A DNA stretch of 64,000 bases from Todiramphus chloris collaris (lineage: Eukaryota; Chordata; Aves; Coraciiformes; Alcedinidae), in NCBI GenBank assembly GCA_025345505.1, contig JANVCC010000077.1:7049669-7113668 (forward strand), given 5' to 3'. Position numbers and translations under genes: made by a program. Below the pieces are notes generated by a model. The model saw only the letters and a list, made by a program, of their open reading frames with translations. It was not told the origin of the DNA and did no database searches. Shown in pieces: positions 26,986 to 41,277 of this stretch (its first letter is position 1; every line of letters begins with the position of its first letter).

Positions 26986-29312
26986 CTCTAATGCAGATTG
27001 TTATATAGTTCAGTACTTTAATGACAAGAGTATATTTTTTTTAACAACTACCACTATGCACATCTATAAAATGTCTTTTCTGTGGCTTGCACGAGGTAGC
27101 ACGTTGACTTAAAACAAAACTCCAAATGCTGAGCCCCAAAAGCAAACTGTCAAGCAAAACCACATTTCAAACTAAGTAAACTGAAGCAAAAAGAAAATAA
27201 AACTCCCGAGTCCTCCCCCTGCCAATGTGCGATTGCATAATCTTGTCATGTGCTCCAAAAGCAACAAACTTGGAGACTTTCCCAGGTCACCCAGGGTTAA
27301 AAGTTCCAAAGTCATGAGTTCATATCAAGACCATGTTTCATTAACAACTGTGACACTGAGACAGTGTCAGCACCCAAATCCCATTATTCAACATTTTCTG
27401 GATTCACACTGGGAATAAATGTTAAGACAGCAAATACTTCTCTGGAGAGACAGCATTCCAGATAGAGAACACCTTTACATTAACACACAGGGAATATTTT
27501 GCATGGTCTTCAAGGATAATCCCATCTAAAGAAGTTCCATTTACAACAAAATAAAAAGATAAAACTTAGAGATGCTTTGGAGACTTGTAGCTCTCAGGAT
27601 ATGTGAATGGAAGAGAAGCCAAGAATGGAGCTACTGCAACCATAAGAGCAGTCCTCTTGGTCATACCCTTAAGGGGTATCGGTATCAAAAGCATGAAGAA
27701 AAGACAACAGAGAACTAAATCACTCTGCAAGACTGACTGGACCATAGGCCAAATGATACAGGCAATGTTGTTAACCTTTTGGTGAACTGCATTTTCTGTG
27801 TTGCTTACTGGCAAAGTCAGAACCAACTGAATACCCACAGGGACAGTTGTGAGAACATGCAAACACGATCTAGCTTGCTGTAACTTGGTACCCAGCAGGT
27901 GCCAGCACCTACCCTTCAACAGAATCAGGATATGAAGAACAGAAATCATAAAACCTGTGTCCCTGCCTCCTTAATCCAAACAAATCTTCAAGCCTTCCTC
28001 TTTTCTGCTCTTATCTTTCCAAGCATGGAGAAGTTTGGCTTGAATAGACAATAATCCACTTTCAGCGGTTTGCTCATTTATGATCCGATCTAACATCTCA
28101 TCAGGCACAAAGCTGATTCCCAATACGCTTTCACAGACTCGCAGGTGAATGCTAGGACGGTCATCTCATCAGCTGGCCAAGAAATCAAGAATCAGGGCTC
28201 AATCCTCAGCTTATGTAAACTAATGGAGGTAAAAATGAAGCGACAACACTTATGCGACCCAGCAACGTGTCTAGCAGGTTCACAACTCGCACATCAACCT
28301 CAGCATAGAAGGCCTAAGAATGCAGGTTATTCAATATGGGGTTTTAAATTGCAGAAGAGAATTAATAACAAGACATGCACATGCTTATGCATATGTAAAC
28401 TTACTTTCTGTTAAAGGATATAAAGAGACGAAGTTGCCCTTGGATGCAACACAACAACAATAATTTAGCTGAGTAACTAGATAATAAGGGCTCATAATTG
28501 GAAATAGATAAGTACACAGTCAGAGACATGAAAACCTGGTATCAGTCAGACATAATTTCGGAGGCGCCATTTGGTGTCAGCAGAAAACACCCTGGCCTCA
28601 GGATTTTTTTTGTGTATGAACTAACCAGGCAGACACTGAAATCATTCTACAATATGAGCATAATGAAGCATGCTAATTTGCTAAAAACTGTTACCAACCG
28701 TTTTGCAATTCAGTGAATTGGAATTGCATTTTTTTCTAGTTGAAACCAGCCCCTCCAGTGCCTAGTTAACATGTTTCTGAAATGACACTGGACTGAATGC
28801 GTTTGCAGCTTGTCCAAACAGCAATTCAAGCAGTGGCTGGAAGACAGGGTATCAGCTGTAATGCACTGGCCTGCATTTTGCAAGAGTATCACTCTAGAGA
28901 GGGGTATTTGTAGCAGCTTCAAAGTAGCAGTAACTCCCGACCTTCTGACTGAAGGGAGAAAAATAAAGGAAAAACAAACAAAGAAAAAAACCAAAACCAA
29001 ATACTGTCAAACAGAGAAACCCAAACCATAAACCAGAACAAGGAAGAAACAAAAGAAATAGTGAAAAAACCCCCACCTTTGTTGGAGAAATATCTGAAAA
29101 TAGTAAGATAGACAAGCAAAACACTAAACAGATACTGCCCTTTCTCACTCTTGCAGTCATGAGACACGGAACATCAGTAAGTGAAAAAAAATTAAACTGG
29201 CAGGTAGTTATTTTAGACCACTATCTGTGTGAACAGAAAAATAAAAACCAACCAAAAAACATTTATAGCCAACATCAGTATTAACAGCCATTGTAAATAA
29301 TGCATTAAACTT

Positions 29313-29330
29313 GGGGGGAGGGGAGGGGGG
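29313..29330 (+). repeat. G-rich tract, potential G-quadruplex
   Basis: Runs of six, four and six G residues are separated by single A residues. The long runs can be split to give at least four G-triplets with very short loops, a typical G-quadruplex arrangement. It lies in the ABLIM1 intron on the non-template (plus) side, so the gene transcript would carry the C-rich strand. Confidence 0.75.
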
Positions 29331-32300
29331 AAAGAAGCAACTTAAACAGAAGTCTCTTGCACACTTTCAACCAATTATTGTCAACTTTCCCCACTATTCT
29401 AAAAGATTTTCTCCCTCTCATACAAATGACAGGCTTGTTTTAATCTTCTTGCAGGTATGTGACATCTTTCATGGTGTAAGATGCTAAAATTGTATTTACA
29501 GATTACCCCTAAGGTACAGCACAGGGAGCCCAATCAACTGAGCATCAGCTGGGTGGGGACCAGAAACGTATCAAAGCATCAGAACTGAATGCACAGCTAA
29601 GAAAGATACACGTATTTTATCTGCACTTCAGGAAAATCAGCAGCCCAATTTTAAAATGCATCTTAGAAAACAAGCAACAATTATGATAAGCTGATTGATA
29701 ATATACCTACTTCTCTAAAAAGGTAAGTGGCATACTTGATTCAAATGAATTAAAACTTGCAGTTTTCAAGGAACTGGGGTTAAACTGCTACTTAAACCAT
29801 CCCTGGTATGGCTCACTGATACTGGTAGCAGGTCAACAGTTCACCACTGACATAAAAATGATCATGTGCATCTGAAGTAATGGAACTAAAATCTGCTAAG
29901 TAGCCAATGGTATTTATTCTGGGCCGCTGCTTTTCATCAAAAAAAAATATCAGTGGGATGTATAATGGTTATGACTGTAACTCTCTTGATATATCTGACA
30001 CACTATGGCAGGCTGCTGAGGCATTTGTCCTGCTCTCTTCCATCTAAGTATCTATGAAGCTAAATTCACTTGATTTATTTTGTTCACAGCATGAAAAATA
30101 ATATATATATAAATAAAATCTTACTGTGGGTGTTCAGAGCTGAAAACCTGCTCACCCTTGCTGAATATTACTAGTTCTAATTTCTGTTTCTTCCCTAGTT
30201 TGAATTTGTCCCACATTATCTTTTACAGAGTACTCAAAAGTAAAGAACACAAATGATTCTCTTCACAAAACAGAGATTGAGTCTGAATCTACCTACCTGT
30301 GATAACATAATGCTCCAAAACCACATCCACTGCTCAAATACAATTCAGAACAAAAGTGACATCTTCACAATGCAATAAATTATACAGACCATTATTACTG
30401 CAAGGAAAGACCCCATAACCTCTTCTAAATTCTTTGACTAGTAAACACTTCAGTAGGTGGCTTAAATATTATTTATAGGTTATTGAAACCGATATCTAAT
30501 TTAGTGCTGCAAAATTCAAACATTATGCAAAAATCTCATATAATAATTTTTTTCATTAGAAGGCAAAATATGACCCTCTCAAGTCCAGACTTGCTGAATA
30601 TAGCAATGTTTATCTTTAAAATTTCAAGCTAACAGCTTCAGTAATCAAAGCTCTTTGAACTGTAGCAAATACAGGTGAAAGAGTCAACAGCAAACTTGGG
30701 TTAAATCACATGAAAAAAAGAATAGATGTTCACACCAAAGGAACCCAGCTGTGCAAACCCTCTAAATTAGGTGTGTTCCTTATTAAAACAGGTACAAAGA
30801 TAATCAATGCAATCCTCTGCAGGTTTTGGCACGTCACTTTTAGAGAAACAAACCCAGCAAACTGTCAATCAAATCATGCTTCATTTGAAATTCAAAGGTT
30901 TAAACCTCTGATAATTATGGCTGGCACATTAGGTCATTTCAGCTCCAGTCTGTCAATAAACATAATTACCTTTTTCTTTCACCATGGCAAACAAATACTC
31001 TTCGTATTGGAAGCAGCAAGAACTAGCTGAAGTAATTGAAACACAATCTCTTTTCCAGCAGTGTTTGGCCGAGGTGGATTTAAGAAAGAAACAGAAATGC
31101 TGCTTTATTCCAGGTAATTATCTTCCTGGGTCAGATTTCCCACGAGATCTGATCAGGTCCGACTGCTCGTCACTGTCTCTTTTCTTCTTGTGCCTCTTAT
31201 CTTCTCCCACTGTGGTCTTTTCCTATGGCTAAAGGCAGCTCATACCCTGCCTGTGGACTCTGCCCCTCGTGCTGAAACAACCAGCTACAGCTGCTGCTGT
31301 GGAACAAATGCCGAATTCCACCGTCCCTAATTTCCAGCCACTGACACCACCTTGCATTCCTCTGCCCTCGCGGAACTGAGCTGGCCACGTAATTTGCTCT
31401 CGAATGACTGGCAAAAGACTGCAAGTGAGAAGATGTGAGAGAGAACGGGAGAGCTGTTCAAACGCACACAGAAAGCTGAAGTGGTATTTATGAGTTTCCT
31501 ACACTTTTATTTACTTAAACTGCGCCAGGATCAAGAGAGGAATACAAGAGGAACATGAGTGACTGCTGAGGCAGGCTGTGGCACAGTGGCTTTTCTATGG
31601 TGAGCACTGTATATCCACTCCTGGTTTTACTTTAAAGCTGCCACCAAATGCCCATTACTAGATCACAAAACATGCCTCTCAGTGCCTTCTGACCATAGTA
31701 CAGACAAGAGTAACATACAATCCGTGCAAGCTGGGAGGACTGAATCTATTCACTACCTTGAAATGACAATAAAAATAACAAAAAGAAGAATGGTCACTGC
31801 TTGGTGAGCACCTGTGTTGAGAAGCACAGCCTGGGAGCACCCCAGACAAAAACGTTTGCTGCGAGTCAAGGTAAGCACTGTACTCCGAAATACCTAATGT
31901 TTGTAAACTACTCTTTCTCTTACGGTACTCTTTTTGAGGTGATAGCCATAAGTACTCACGGAACTGAGAAGAGAGTAACATATGGAAAGAGCAGCACTTC
32001 CACAGGAATTTCACCTCCCGATACACCCCCAGCAAGACAAAGCACCAGTGCTGAATCTGGGCATCAAACCAACCTTCAGTTTCATGTTTTTCCAGGTACT
32101 AAACTCTACCTGAGAAAGGTAAGCTGATGTTAAAAATCAAACCAACCAACCCTCCACAATATTGCCAAGTCTCACCATCTCATAGCAAGATTCAGAATAT
32201 TTCTATTAAAAGATACAGTTCAGAGTCAGGTGAGAAGCAAAGTTTTTCTTTTATAAGCACACTTTTATTCACAGTTATGAAAAAAATCTTGGAAATAGGA

Positions 32301-32534
32301 TAAATGAAAACGAGGAATTCCACTTAGAAACCGCCTAATGTGCATTATTTTTAACACACATGTACTGCCAGTACCAAGAGTTTGGGGATCCTCTAGTACT
32401 ACTATTATATGCCACTTTTTCCTTATTTATAAATGACTTCATTCCTCACTTCAGGTAGCTAACAGTGACTTCATCAAGACAAAGCTATGCCATCATGCCT
32501 TTGCTTGGACAGTAATTTTTAGTATTTGTGGTTT

Positions 32535-32615
32535 GGAGGTGGAGAAATGTACAAAGGGAAATTAATTGACTTGCCAAAGACAGAGGTGACCTCGGGAGTA
32601 GAGAACAGGGTTAAG
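32535..32615 (-). repeat. possible MIR-like SINE core fragment
   Basis: On the minus strand 'gaggtcacctctgtctttgg' is followed by 'caagtcaattaatttccctt'. This resembles the MIR core 'gtgaccttgggcaagtcact' with the following pyrimidine-rich part. The match is weaker than at 26905-26985 and the rest of the element cannot be traced. Confidence 0.35.
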
Positions 32616-35600
32616 TAAGATAGTATAGGCACATTGACTGGGCTATAGCTTCAACTTGACCACAACCCAGTGCAAAATGTGCTTTAGGTTACATGCAATT
32701 ACATTTATACTCCACCCTAAAGCAAAAGCTATGTTCAGCCCAGAGGTGAAGTAACCCCTGTTTTCTGAGAGCTGGACTTGAACTGGAGCTCGTACCTCCA
32801 CAAGGGAATTCCTTCTTAATGGTACTATATGTAGCAAGAGAAAGAAAGTAATGCAAAGAAACAAGCCGTAGGTATCAGCAGCCAGACAGAGTAGCAGATG
32901 GCTGATACCTGCTGGAAAAAAAAAAAATCTGAGCACACATGCAGTGTTAAAAATATTTGCAGTAAAGAAATTCTAAATGTTTTGTATATAAATGCCACCC
33001 AGAACAACAGGAAGAAATGAAACAGGATGGTCTGTTTCACCAAAAGATCTCTCTTATTCAGTGACATTCTTTGATAAATAAACAACTGAGAGAGAGAAAA
33101 AGAGAGCCAGAGATTCAGGCATACACACAGAAAAAAAAAAAAGTAGTTATTCTAACAAATCTAGGCTGGCTTTCTATTGTTAGCAGTCTAACGTGTAAGA
33201 GAAGCACAGCCCAGGCAGTCTGACATTCTTGCTTCTATGACTCAGTGTGTTACTATTAATAGCATGTGAGGCTCAACTGGGGAGCCAGGCTGAACCCCAG
33301 CAACACTGAGGCATCATCCATTATGTCACGTTTCTGACACATTAGAGACGTCAGGTTGTAACTCAACCTGGCTGTGGTCTTTTTCAAACAGTATTTTGTA
33401 AACAGTTGGGGGACAGCCCCCTGAAAGGGGCACATCTGACCTTCATTCATAAATATTTGATCTGATGTGCAGAGCACAGTCTATGGACACAGGCGCAGGG
33501 ATACAGTTAACCCCTTCCTGTGACCCTCTGACACCCGCAGAAGCTTCCAATGATTATCATTCATTTTTCGTTCCAGCAGCTGCTGACACAGAAGCTGCCT
33601 GCCAGTATCTGGACTTTCTGTTCTCGGAGTTCATTACCTCCATTTTTCACATGTGCTAGAGATTAGCACTGCTGTATCTCATCTCACCCCTAGCTGAGGA
33701 GAAGCTTTCCCTTCCCTTTCCTCGCATCGTTCAGCCATGGAAAGCCACAACGTTAGGCATAAAGATACATTTAAAAATACAGACTGCAGGAAATTATACC
33801 GGAGATTACGAGTCAAATGTAGTTTACTCCTGAGAAGAGATACAAGGAGCAGACGTTGGTATTGTAAATAAAATCTTCTTACACCAGAATTTTTTTTTGT
33901 TTTAATCTCATTTAAGACTGGAGATGAAAATTTACCCTGCTGTACAATTCAAAATCTACTCAGATATCCTAAACTGGAGATGAAAGAGGAAGAGATAGCA
34001 ATTCTAGAAACAAATCCCTGGCACTTACTGTTATTTAGAGGTGCGTATTTTAAAGGAAAGCAAAAAAACCTTTTGTCTTTAAATAACATTTGGCACTGTA
34101 GAAATTAAATAGAGTCCCCACTGAACACTGCATTAGTGGAAGAGTCACAATGAGTACACTGTATCTACACAACACCCTTAAGCTGTTATTTTCTGGTGAA
34201 AAAGATCCCATGCATTCAGGAAAAGGCTTGAGACGCATAATTGATACCATTCCACAGAGGGGAAGAGTTAAACCAGTTTGTTTTGCTTTTTCTTGCACCT
34301 TCATAATGTTGATAAAGTACACTAAGCAGTTTAGTCATGACTGAAGATTTGTTATTCTCGTTTTAAAAGCTGGCTTTCAGATTTTTTATCTTGCTCTCAT
34401 TCTTCACAGATGAGATCATGGCTTAGAAGTATCAGCACACAGTTTTTACACAGTTTCTTCAAAACTGACTGCTATCTCCTGTTCATCGAACAATGAAGGA
34501 GAGAGTCTGCTAGAAAACTGAAAGGGAAAGGGGCTAAGTTGTTCTATTAAACAGAGGGTATTTTCCTGGATGTTATTTTATGTCCTTGCTTCTGGCAAAA
34601 AGCCTGGCACAAATGGTTTTGACAAGAAAGCTTGCCACAGGCATCCACAGCTTAACCACTGTACAACCCAGGTCAACTGAGAGCCATCACCTTTACGAGT
34701 TCTTCATTATGGCATTTTGCAAAATAGTCCCTTCTCCAGGAAGGAAATCCCTCTCTCTCATTCTCTTGAGGAAAATGTGATGTGCTCCAATTGTTATTGC
34801 CTTGACTGTGCTTGCTCAGAGGAAAACCAATGTCAACACGGGATTTCTTGCAAAAGACCTGTTACCCAGCAGTGGTCCCAGTGCCCTGACAGGGAAGTCC
34901 ACAGTTTCCACTTTTAGCATTCTCAAAAGCTATACAGTTAAGTATTTCCTGGATTTTGTTTCTCCTGAACATACCCTGATCCAGCAATCTATTCCTCTGA
35001 TGCTTGGACAACTGACACATTTTCCAGCTCTGGAAAACAGCTCAAGTAGCAGTGCTCCTAAAGGACTGTCATATAGAGGGAGGCAGGCAACCAAGCTGGG
35101 CACAGTTGATGGTAGCAGTGGAGTTTTTCAAATTCACCCAGAGACATTGTTGAGCAGAATTCAGCCTGTACCTGACAAAACTGTTCCCCATACTAGGTGT
35201 GAACAGCTGGGTGTTTGTTCCTGAAAAAAAAGACATAAGGTGTTTAGTGAGGCTGCTCTTGCATGTGTTGCTCTTTTGTCTCTCCAGGTTCTTACCATAC
35301 CCCTCAGTAAATCTTCCCAAGCCTGCAGGTAAGCTGCAGGGGAAGCTCCTTTATGGCAGTCACCCTAGAGCATTTCCATACCCTCCACACAGTTTTTGCT
35401 CTGTAATGGCTTCATACTGCAGCTTGCGCAATGGTCTTAGGCTGCCAACCTCTCCCTAACCCCATCTCCTCACCACACTGCCCTGTTTGGAACTGCCACA
35501 ATCTTGAGGAGATACAAAAGCCACATAGACTGACCTCACCATGCCATACATTCTGTGCTGCCCTATCACAAGTTCTGAACAGTCTAGAGAAGGGATTCTT

Positions 35601-38594
35601 TCTTAGGATATAATATGGTCCTGCAATCCTATATCTTGGGATAATCACATTATCCTCACTGATAAAGCTGATCCTCAAGCAAATCATACCTGATGGCCTG
35701 GGTCCCACCCATAACTCTTCCTCTCTGATGGGCATTTCTGTGTAGCCTGCGTCATGCTGTTTTGAATAGAATCAGTCTACAGTATTGGTGTTTACAATTA
35801 CGTGTCACCATTCTTTTGAAGTAAATTAAATAAAAACGTAGTAAATACACAGTTTACTCATTCTGATCTGACAGGTTTTGGGGGTTTACTGGTTTTTTTT
35901 TTTTTTTAACAGAACCATTTAATATTCTTTCAAATTAGGCTCCTCAGGAATAAAATAATTCTCAGCTTGTGATCTATGAAGAGGTTTGGATTTTGTAAAA
36001 GAAAATTTGATTTTCTGAGGTTCTAGCAAGAAAGATTTTCTTAGTAGGATGCTGTTCTGCATAACAGTAACAGTCTGCAGAATACAGATAAACCAGTAAT
36101 GTCTAATTTATTACAAAGCAAAATACGGAAACAAGAACACTTGGATTTGCTTTAAACATTAAGAAGCCTATAACAAATGCTTACGCAAAAAGCACCCAAA
36201 ACCACCAAATCATCTTCAGTAACAGATGAGAAAAGATGGTTACATTATACCTCTTTGTAGTGGCCCCCAGAATATACCAAGCTCACTGATGGGTGATCTT
36301 CTGACTGCAGGCATGCACAAACATTTACCTCTGAACACACATTTATATTATTGATATAACAACTGGCTTATGTTATTGCTAACCCTTAGAAAGGAGATCT
36401 TTCTGAACACCTGGGTGAACCTTCACACTCCACACATGCACCTGACACTGAACAGAGATGTAGTGCAGTAATATGCTGCAGTAGCAGCAGTGTAAACTCA
36501 GTACTTTTATTAAAAACTACCCTATAAAATCATCACTATTCACCTGCTAGAAGCTGAATTCATCTAGCCAAATCATGATCACAGCCAGTACTGTTGAGAT
36601 AAACATACCAGCGCACTGTTGGTAACCATTACTGACAGTAACCACAATTACTGCTGAAGACCACGAATAACTTGCACGAAGGCAGGAATTCCCAGACAGA
36701 AAGCATATATGTAAGTGTCATGCTTTGCTGTGCATGCTTAAGGTTAAGGAGATTTGATATTGATAATCCACTTCAGAATTGGATTAACTCTGCAGAATAA
36801 GCCCCAAAGCTTGTCTAGGGGGGTTTTGACTCAGTGAAATCAGCAGGAATGCAGTAAAGACTCACTAGTCTAAAGAGTTTCTCCATGAGAGGTCCATGAA
36901 ACACCAAACTGAAGCATCCTCCTGCCAATTAGTAAATTTGCAAAGCAAAGAAACAAGTTCTTTGTTTTACTGTCTTGAGAGACATGTCAGAGTATCTCAC
37001 TAAGCATTAACCTTTAATGTATGCCTCAGCTATGCAACGCACAACAAAGCACGCAACAACGCGAGTCCACGGTGCCCAAAGATGAGGTAGCCCTTCGTGT
37101 GGACACTAGGTACATACCACCCTTACACTGAAACTGGACCGATCAATTGTCACCGTGTCAGATGACAAATTCCTTCTTTTCTGATTCCATATTGAGCTAC
37201 AAATAGGACTCTAAAACCAAAAACAGGCACCTAAATTTGTCCTGCAAATGCATCTCACTCCCAACAGCAATTTTTACAGTCCAGTGTCCTATCAAACAAA
37301 CCACAGAAGACCTCAAAGCAAAAACATGCTTTCCAAGTAGATATGACTTGGCTATATAGTATAACATTAATATATTAAAACAAGCTTTTACAAAAAACAA
37401 GTTTTTATGACCTCACTCCAGCTTCTGGAACTTTTCTATTTCTGGCTCTGATTTTTATCGGCTAGGTAGGGAGGTCACTTGTTTCAGCATTCAGAAGAGA
37501 ACATATTTAAACCCTTCTTTTAAATTATTTGTTGCTGTTCCAATAGTAGTATCATCATAAAATTACTAAGCAGACATACAACAAATTGATATTCAAAACA
37601 GAGTAGGCATAACTGATTCCAACTTCTGCACCGACTGGAAGGTTTGGAAGAGAACTACAAAAGGAATTTAGCTGCTGCTGCTCCGCAAGAAGGTTTGCTC
37701 ACAGTTACTTTATACCAAACCGGATGGCTTACAGCCTCTGCTTCAAAGGAGACTTTGCCAACTTAAAAAATAAACAAACAATACTGAATCTTCCAAGGAC
37801 TGATGTATACTGATAAGCTAATCGGGTTTTTGTTTTTACAGTTTAACGCTTCTACATTTTACATTGAAAATAATAGCACAAACCAGTGATAAGCATTCCG
37901 TGGTACCATAGTGCATTCCACCACACAGACCCGCTCTTCAAAGGAAAGTGACTGAAAAATCAAGAGCAGGACAACGCAAAAGCTGTAACCACAATCTCCC
38001 ATTCTAACATTGTCTTCTTTCCTTCTCAGCTGCACCTTGTCTACATCACCTGGGGGAAAAACATTCCCACTTCCCTTTCTTCCTTTCTCCTCCCATTAAC
38101 TATCTGCCCTTTTAGAAAAAATTCTCCCAGAGGTCTTTCAAACATCTATCATCCTCTCAAACTAAAAGTCACTTTCAAGGTCCCTATATACAAAAGGCTC
38201 TTAGTGATATGCCCACCCCTTGGGCAGTAAGGAGGAGAAGGAGCCATTAGTATTCATCCTCTCCTCAACCAGCACATGAAGGATGTATGGGAGTGGACAA
38301 AGCAAGGGAGAAGGACAAGCTTCCCTCTCTTCTTCTACACCCTCCATGACCCAAAGAGAAAGCCAGAGTGAGGACAGCCGTTTCCTAAGCCCTTCCCCCT
38401 GCTCTGAAGTTCTGCCACCATTTCACCTTCCGGATAAGCAATGCACGCCCAAGGAACGGCACATTCAGAGAAGAAAAATATGACAATTTCTACTCCTCTT
38501 TTCCCCACCCCAGTGCCACCAGCATTTTACCCACTGTCAGAAGGCTAGAACTTCTTCAGCTTGAAGCCAGCTTCCATTCTAGAGTTACCTTTAC

Positions 38595-38760
38595 CTCGCT
38601 GCCTGCAAGAGGCTGTGCTGGCCCCGAGCAGCCACAGACGGTGGGAAGAGCGGCCGCTCTCTTGCCACTTGAAGCGGTGGAGGACCAAGCCACACCTGCT
38701 GTCCTGCCCTGCTTCCACCCTGCCCAGGAAGGGGACTGCATTCCTCCCGCGGTTGTTTGA
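38595..38760 (-). promoter_or_regulatory. GC-richer patch with a donor-like site, possible alternative first exon
   Basis: This patch is visibly richer in G+C than its surroundings. It contains GCGGCCGC (38650-38657) and CCGCGG (38747-38752), both rare in AT-rich bird intron. On the minus strand it ends with a plausible donor, GCGAG/GTAAAG, at 38594-38595. An alternative ABLIM1 promoter or 5' exon inside this first intron would fit the alternative N-termini known in mammals. I see no ATG in the phase needed to join the VAHPQ exon, so it would have to be non-coding or use a different frame. The evidence is weak. Confidence 0.25.
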
Positions 38761-40966
38761 TTAAAATACCAAGGTTATACAACGGCAAATGATGGGAGAG
38801 GAAGTTTCAATCGGATACAGAACAAAGGCAGGACTCCCTGTAAACAGCAGTGGGGGATGTGCAGCTACAATACTCTTTCCAGCCAGAGCTGTCTGCACCC
38901 ATCAGTATTAACGGTGTTACACAGCAAGCGAGCTCTCTGCTTCAATTCCCCTGAACAGCCTCCACACTGCACCTATTGCCTACGCATTACCCACAGAGGA
39001 AAACAGGAAATTTTCATTGCTTCATTCTACTTCAAGCTGATCTAGCTCATCTTTTTTTCTAGCAACAGTAGGAACTGCAATTTTGTTCTTGTCTAATGGA
39101 TAACAGCTAACAAAGAATTTAAGCACAGAGGAGCCCTACAGAGGTGAACTTAGTTGCTCTAAACCATGTTACGTTAATGCAGATTAATGCTAAACCACTG
39201 ATGTACTGCTAAGCAAATTATCTTGGATTGATCTCAAACGCTGGCAACAACTCTTCCCACAGCAAATGGAAATCTGAAATGGGAAGCCAAGGGTTAAGGA
39301 GACATTAAATGGTCAGATATTTCAAGTAAAAATGTGGTGGTGATTAAATTGGACTAGAGATATTGCAAACGCATGGAGGGTGAAGAACTGGTCCTAATCG
39401 ACTACTTTTTCTTTTTAAATGTAATAAAAAAAAAGTTAACTGTGCATACTGACAGAAGCTAAGATTATTAAGGCCTAACAGAGAGTTTCAGCTTCACATG
39501 TTACTCAAACACAAACCCACTACTCAGTATTTTTCACAAGCATATTTGTCTGTGCTGCTCTGGTCAACGCAGAGCACATCTCTATTTGACAACCTCTTAT
39601 TCATCTGAAGATTGACTAAATCCCTCACTCATCTCCACTCTTCTACAGTGAGCAAACCTAATTCTATGAATCTTTTCTCATAAGTCTTTTTTTCCCCTAA
39701 TACTATTCTCACTGCCTTCTACTAGTTTCCCTCCAATTTGTCAATATCTTTCTCAAAATGCAATATCCAAACCTAGAGACAGCATCCAGCAGAGTCCTCT
39801 TCAGTAACAGGAATGGAGGTAAATTACCTACCTTGCTGTACATGTCTCTTGCTAACACATCCCACAAAAAGAATGTCTTCTGTATTGCAACACTATTATA
39901 GAGTTGATCTATACTGACATTGTGGTAAGTACCATTATCCTCCATACACTCTTCTGGATTAGTGTTAGCTCTTTTCCATTTCTTTTTTTTTTTTTGTGCC
40001 AGCCAAACACTTCACACTTTTAGTCACTGAAATTCAAGTGCATGTTTTCAAACTAGCTGATTTATCAGGACTATTCTGATTCAGACACTGTCCTGCAGAT
40101 GAATGACATAATGTTCTTAAACCTGGATTACCACAAACTTTAAAAGCATGCTCCCTATTCAATCATGTAAGTCACCACATTATAGGAACTGAGGCCAGGA
40201 GAGATCACTCACATGAAGGAATCCATTTGAAAAGCTATCAGAAAGAAGAACCACCTTATCTGGAATACATGAGCAGTCTGTTCAACACCTTTCAGCATCT
40301 CAATACTACCACCTACTACAATTACACACAGAGCCTGGATTTTTCTCTTTATTACCACTTGCCACATCCAAGATTGCTTAGCTTTGGACACCTGACATTC
40401 ACACAGCACCATTAAAATCCACCAGCTGTAGGTGACATCAAGAGCACATTCTGTGGGGAGCTACTCTGAACACCATTAACAGGTAAGACCAAAGATTAAA
40501 ATGGGAATTCTTTTCTTGCATTTGTGTCTTCCTTCTTTCTGTCCAGGTACCACCAGGTACTGGAGTTAAAGAAACTGCAATCTTAAGGGTGATCTTAGGC
40601 ACTCCTTGGTACTGAGAATAGAAATTGGCAATGGGGCACAAAACAGTGCCTGTTTATTTCCCTAGTCGGGGGCTCAAACTCTGTTGTCATAACACAGCAA
40701 GAAAATCCTACTGATGCAAGCAAGCTGATGTGTGGGAATTTAGATGGAAAACAGTGGGCAAAGATTCAAATGTTTATGCTGCAGCTAGTGTTTTATAATC
40801 GCGTCTTTTATTTCAAAACTGTATAGCCCATTCCTCTCAAGAACACCCTACCCCTGTGTCTTCTCTTCCATGACCCTGCTGGGTCATGTCCCTTCCTTGG
40901 ACCCTTACTCTCTGCAAACATGCATGCAGAGAAATTTGACCAACGTTTTCCCAGACCCCCATTTCT

Positions 40967-41277
40967 CATAGAACAGAGTATTTCAGTCGGAAGGGACCTA
41001 CAATAATAACCTAGTCCAACTGCCCGAGCAATTTATGACTGACCGAGGTAAAGCATGTTATGAAGGGCATGGGGCTAACAGGCTTGGGGCATCAACCAGT
41101 TGTTCCAGTGTTTGACCAGTCTCTCTGTAACGAAACGCTTCCTAACTTCCAGTCTAAACCTTTCCTGATATAGGTTTGAACCATTGCCAAATGTCCTAGT
41201 GCTGGATACCAGGGAGAAAAGGCCAGCACCTCCTTCTCCAGTTCACCTCTTTAGGAAGTTGTAGAGAGCAATAGAGT
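40967..41277 (-). mobile_element. CR1 LINE 3' fragment (first of three adjoining copies)
   Basis: This is a CR1 3' end in antisense, so its 3' terminus is on the left. Recognisable antisense pieces are 'catagaacagagtatttcag', 'tcggaagggacctacaataa', 'cttcctaacttccagtctaa' and 'ttaggaagttgtagagagca'. It runs in the same direction as ABLIM1. Its truncated end meets the 3' end of the next copy at about 41278. Confidence 0.88.

Noticed and set aside
27260..27340. Possible further MIR-like core ('cccaggtcacccagg')
   Set aside because: Only one short word matches and neither the head nor the 3' region could be traced.
27566..27949. 127-codon minus-strand frame with several hydrophobic stretches, considered as a membrane protein or receptor fragment
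   Set aside because: No known family pattern could be matched. Hydrophobic stretches are common in translations of AT-rich DNA, and there is no supporting structure nearby.
28894..29167. Overlapping minus-strand frames rich in Phe and Leu, resembling membrane segments
   Set aside because: They are translations of A-rich low-complexity DNA read on the complement.
30984..31232. 82-codon frame with a good Kozak context (ACCATGG)
   Set aside because: The translation resembles no protein I know, and the second half is low-complexity Ser/Leu/Phe. A Kozak match alone is not evidence.
34802..35224. 140-codon plus-strand open frame
   Set aside because: There is no recognised domain, no plausible splice or promoter context and overlapping frames on both strands. 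It lies within the ABLIM1 intron.
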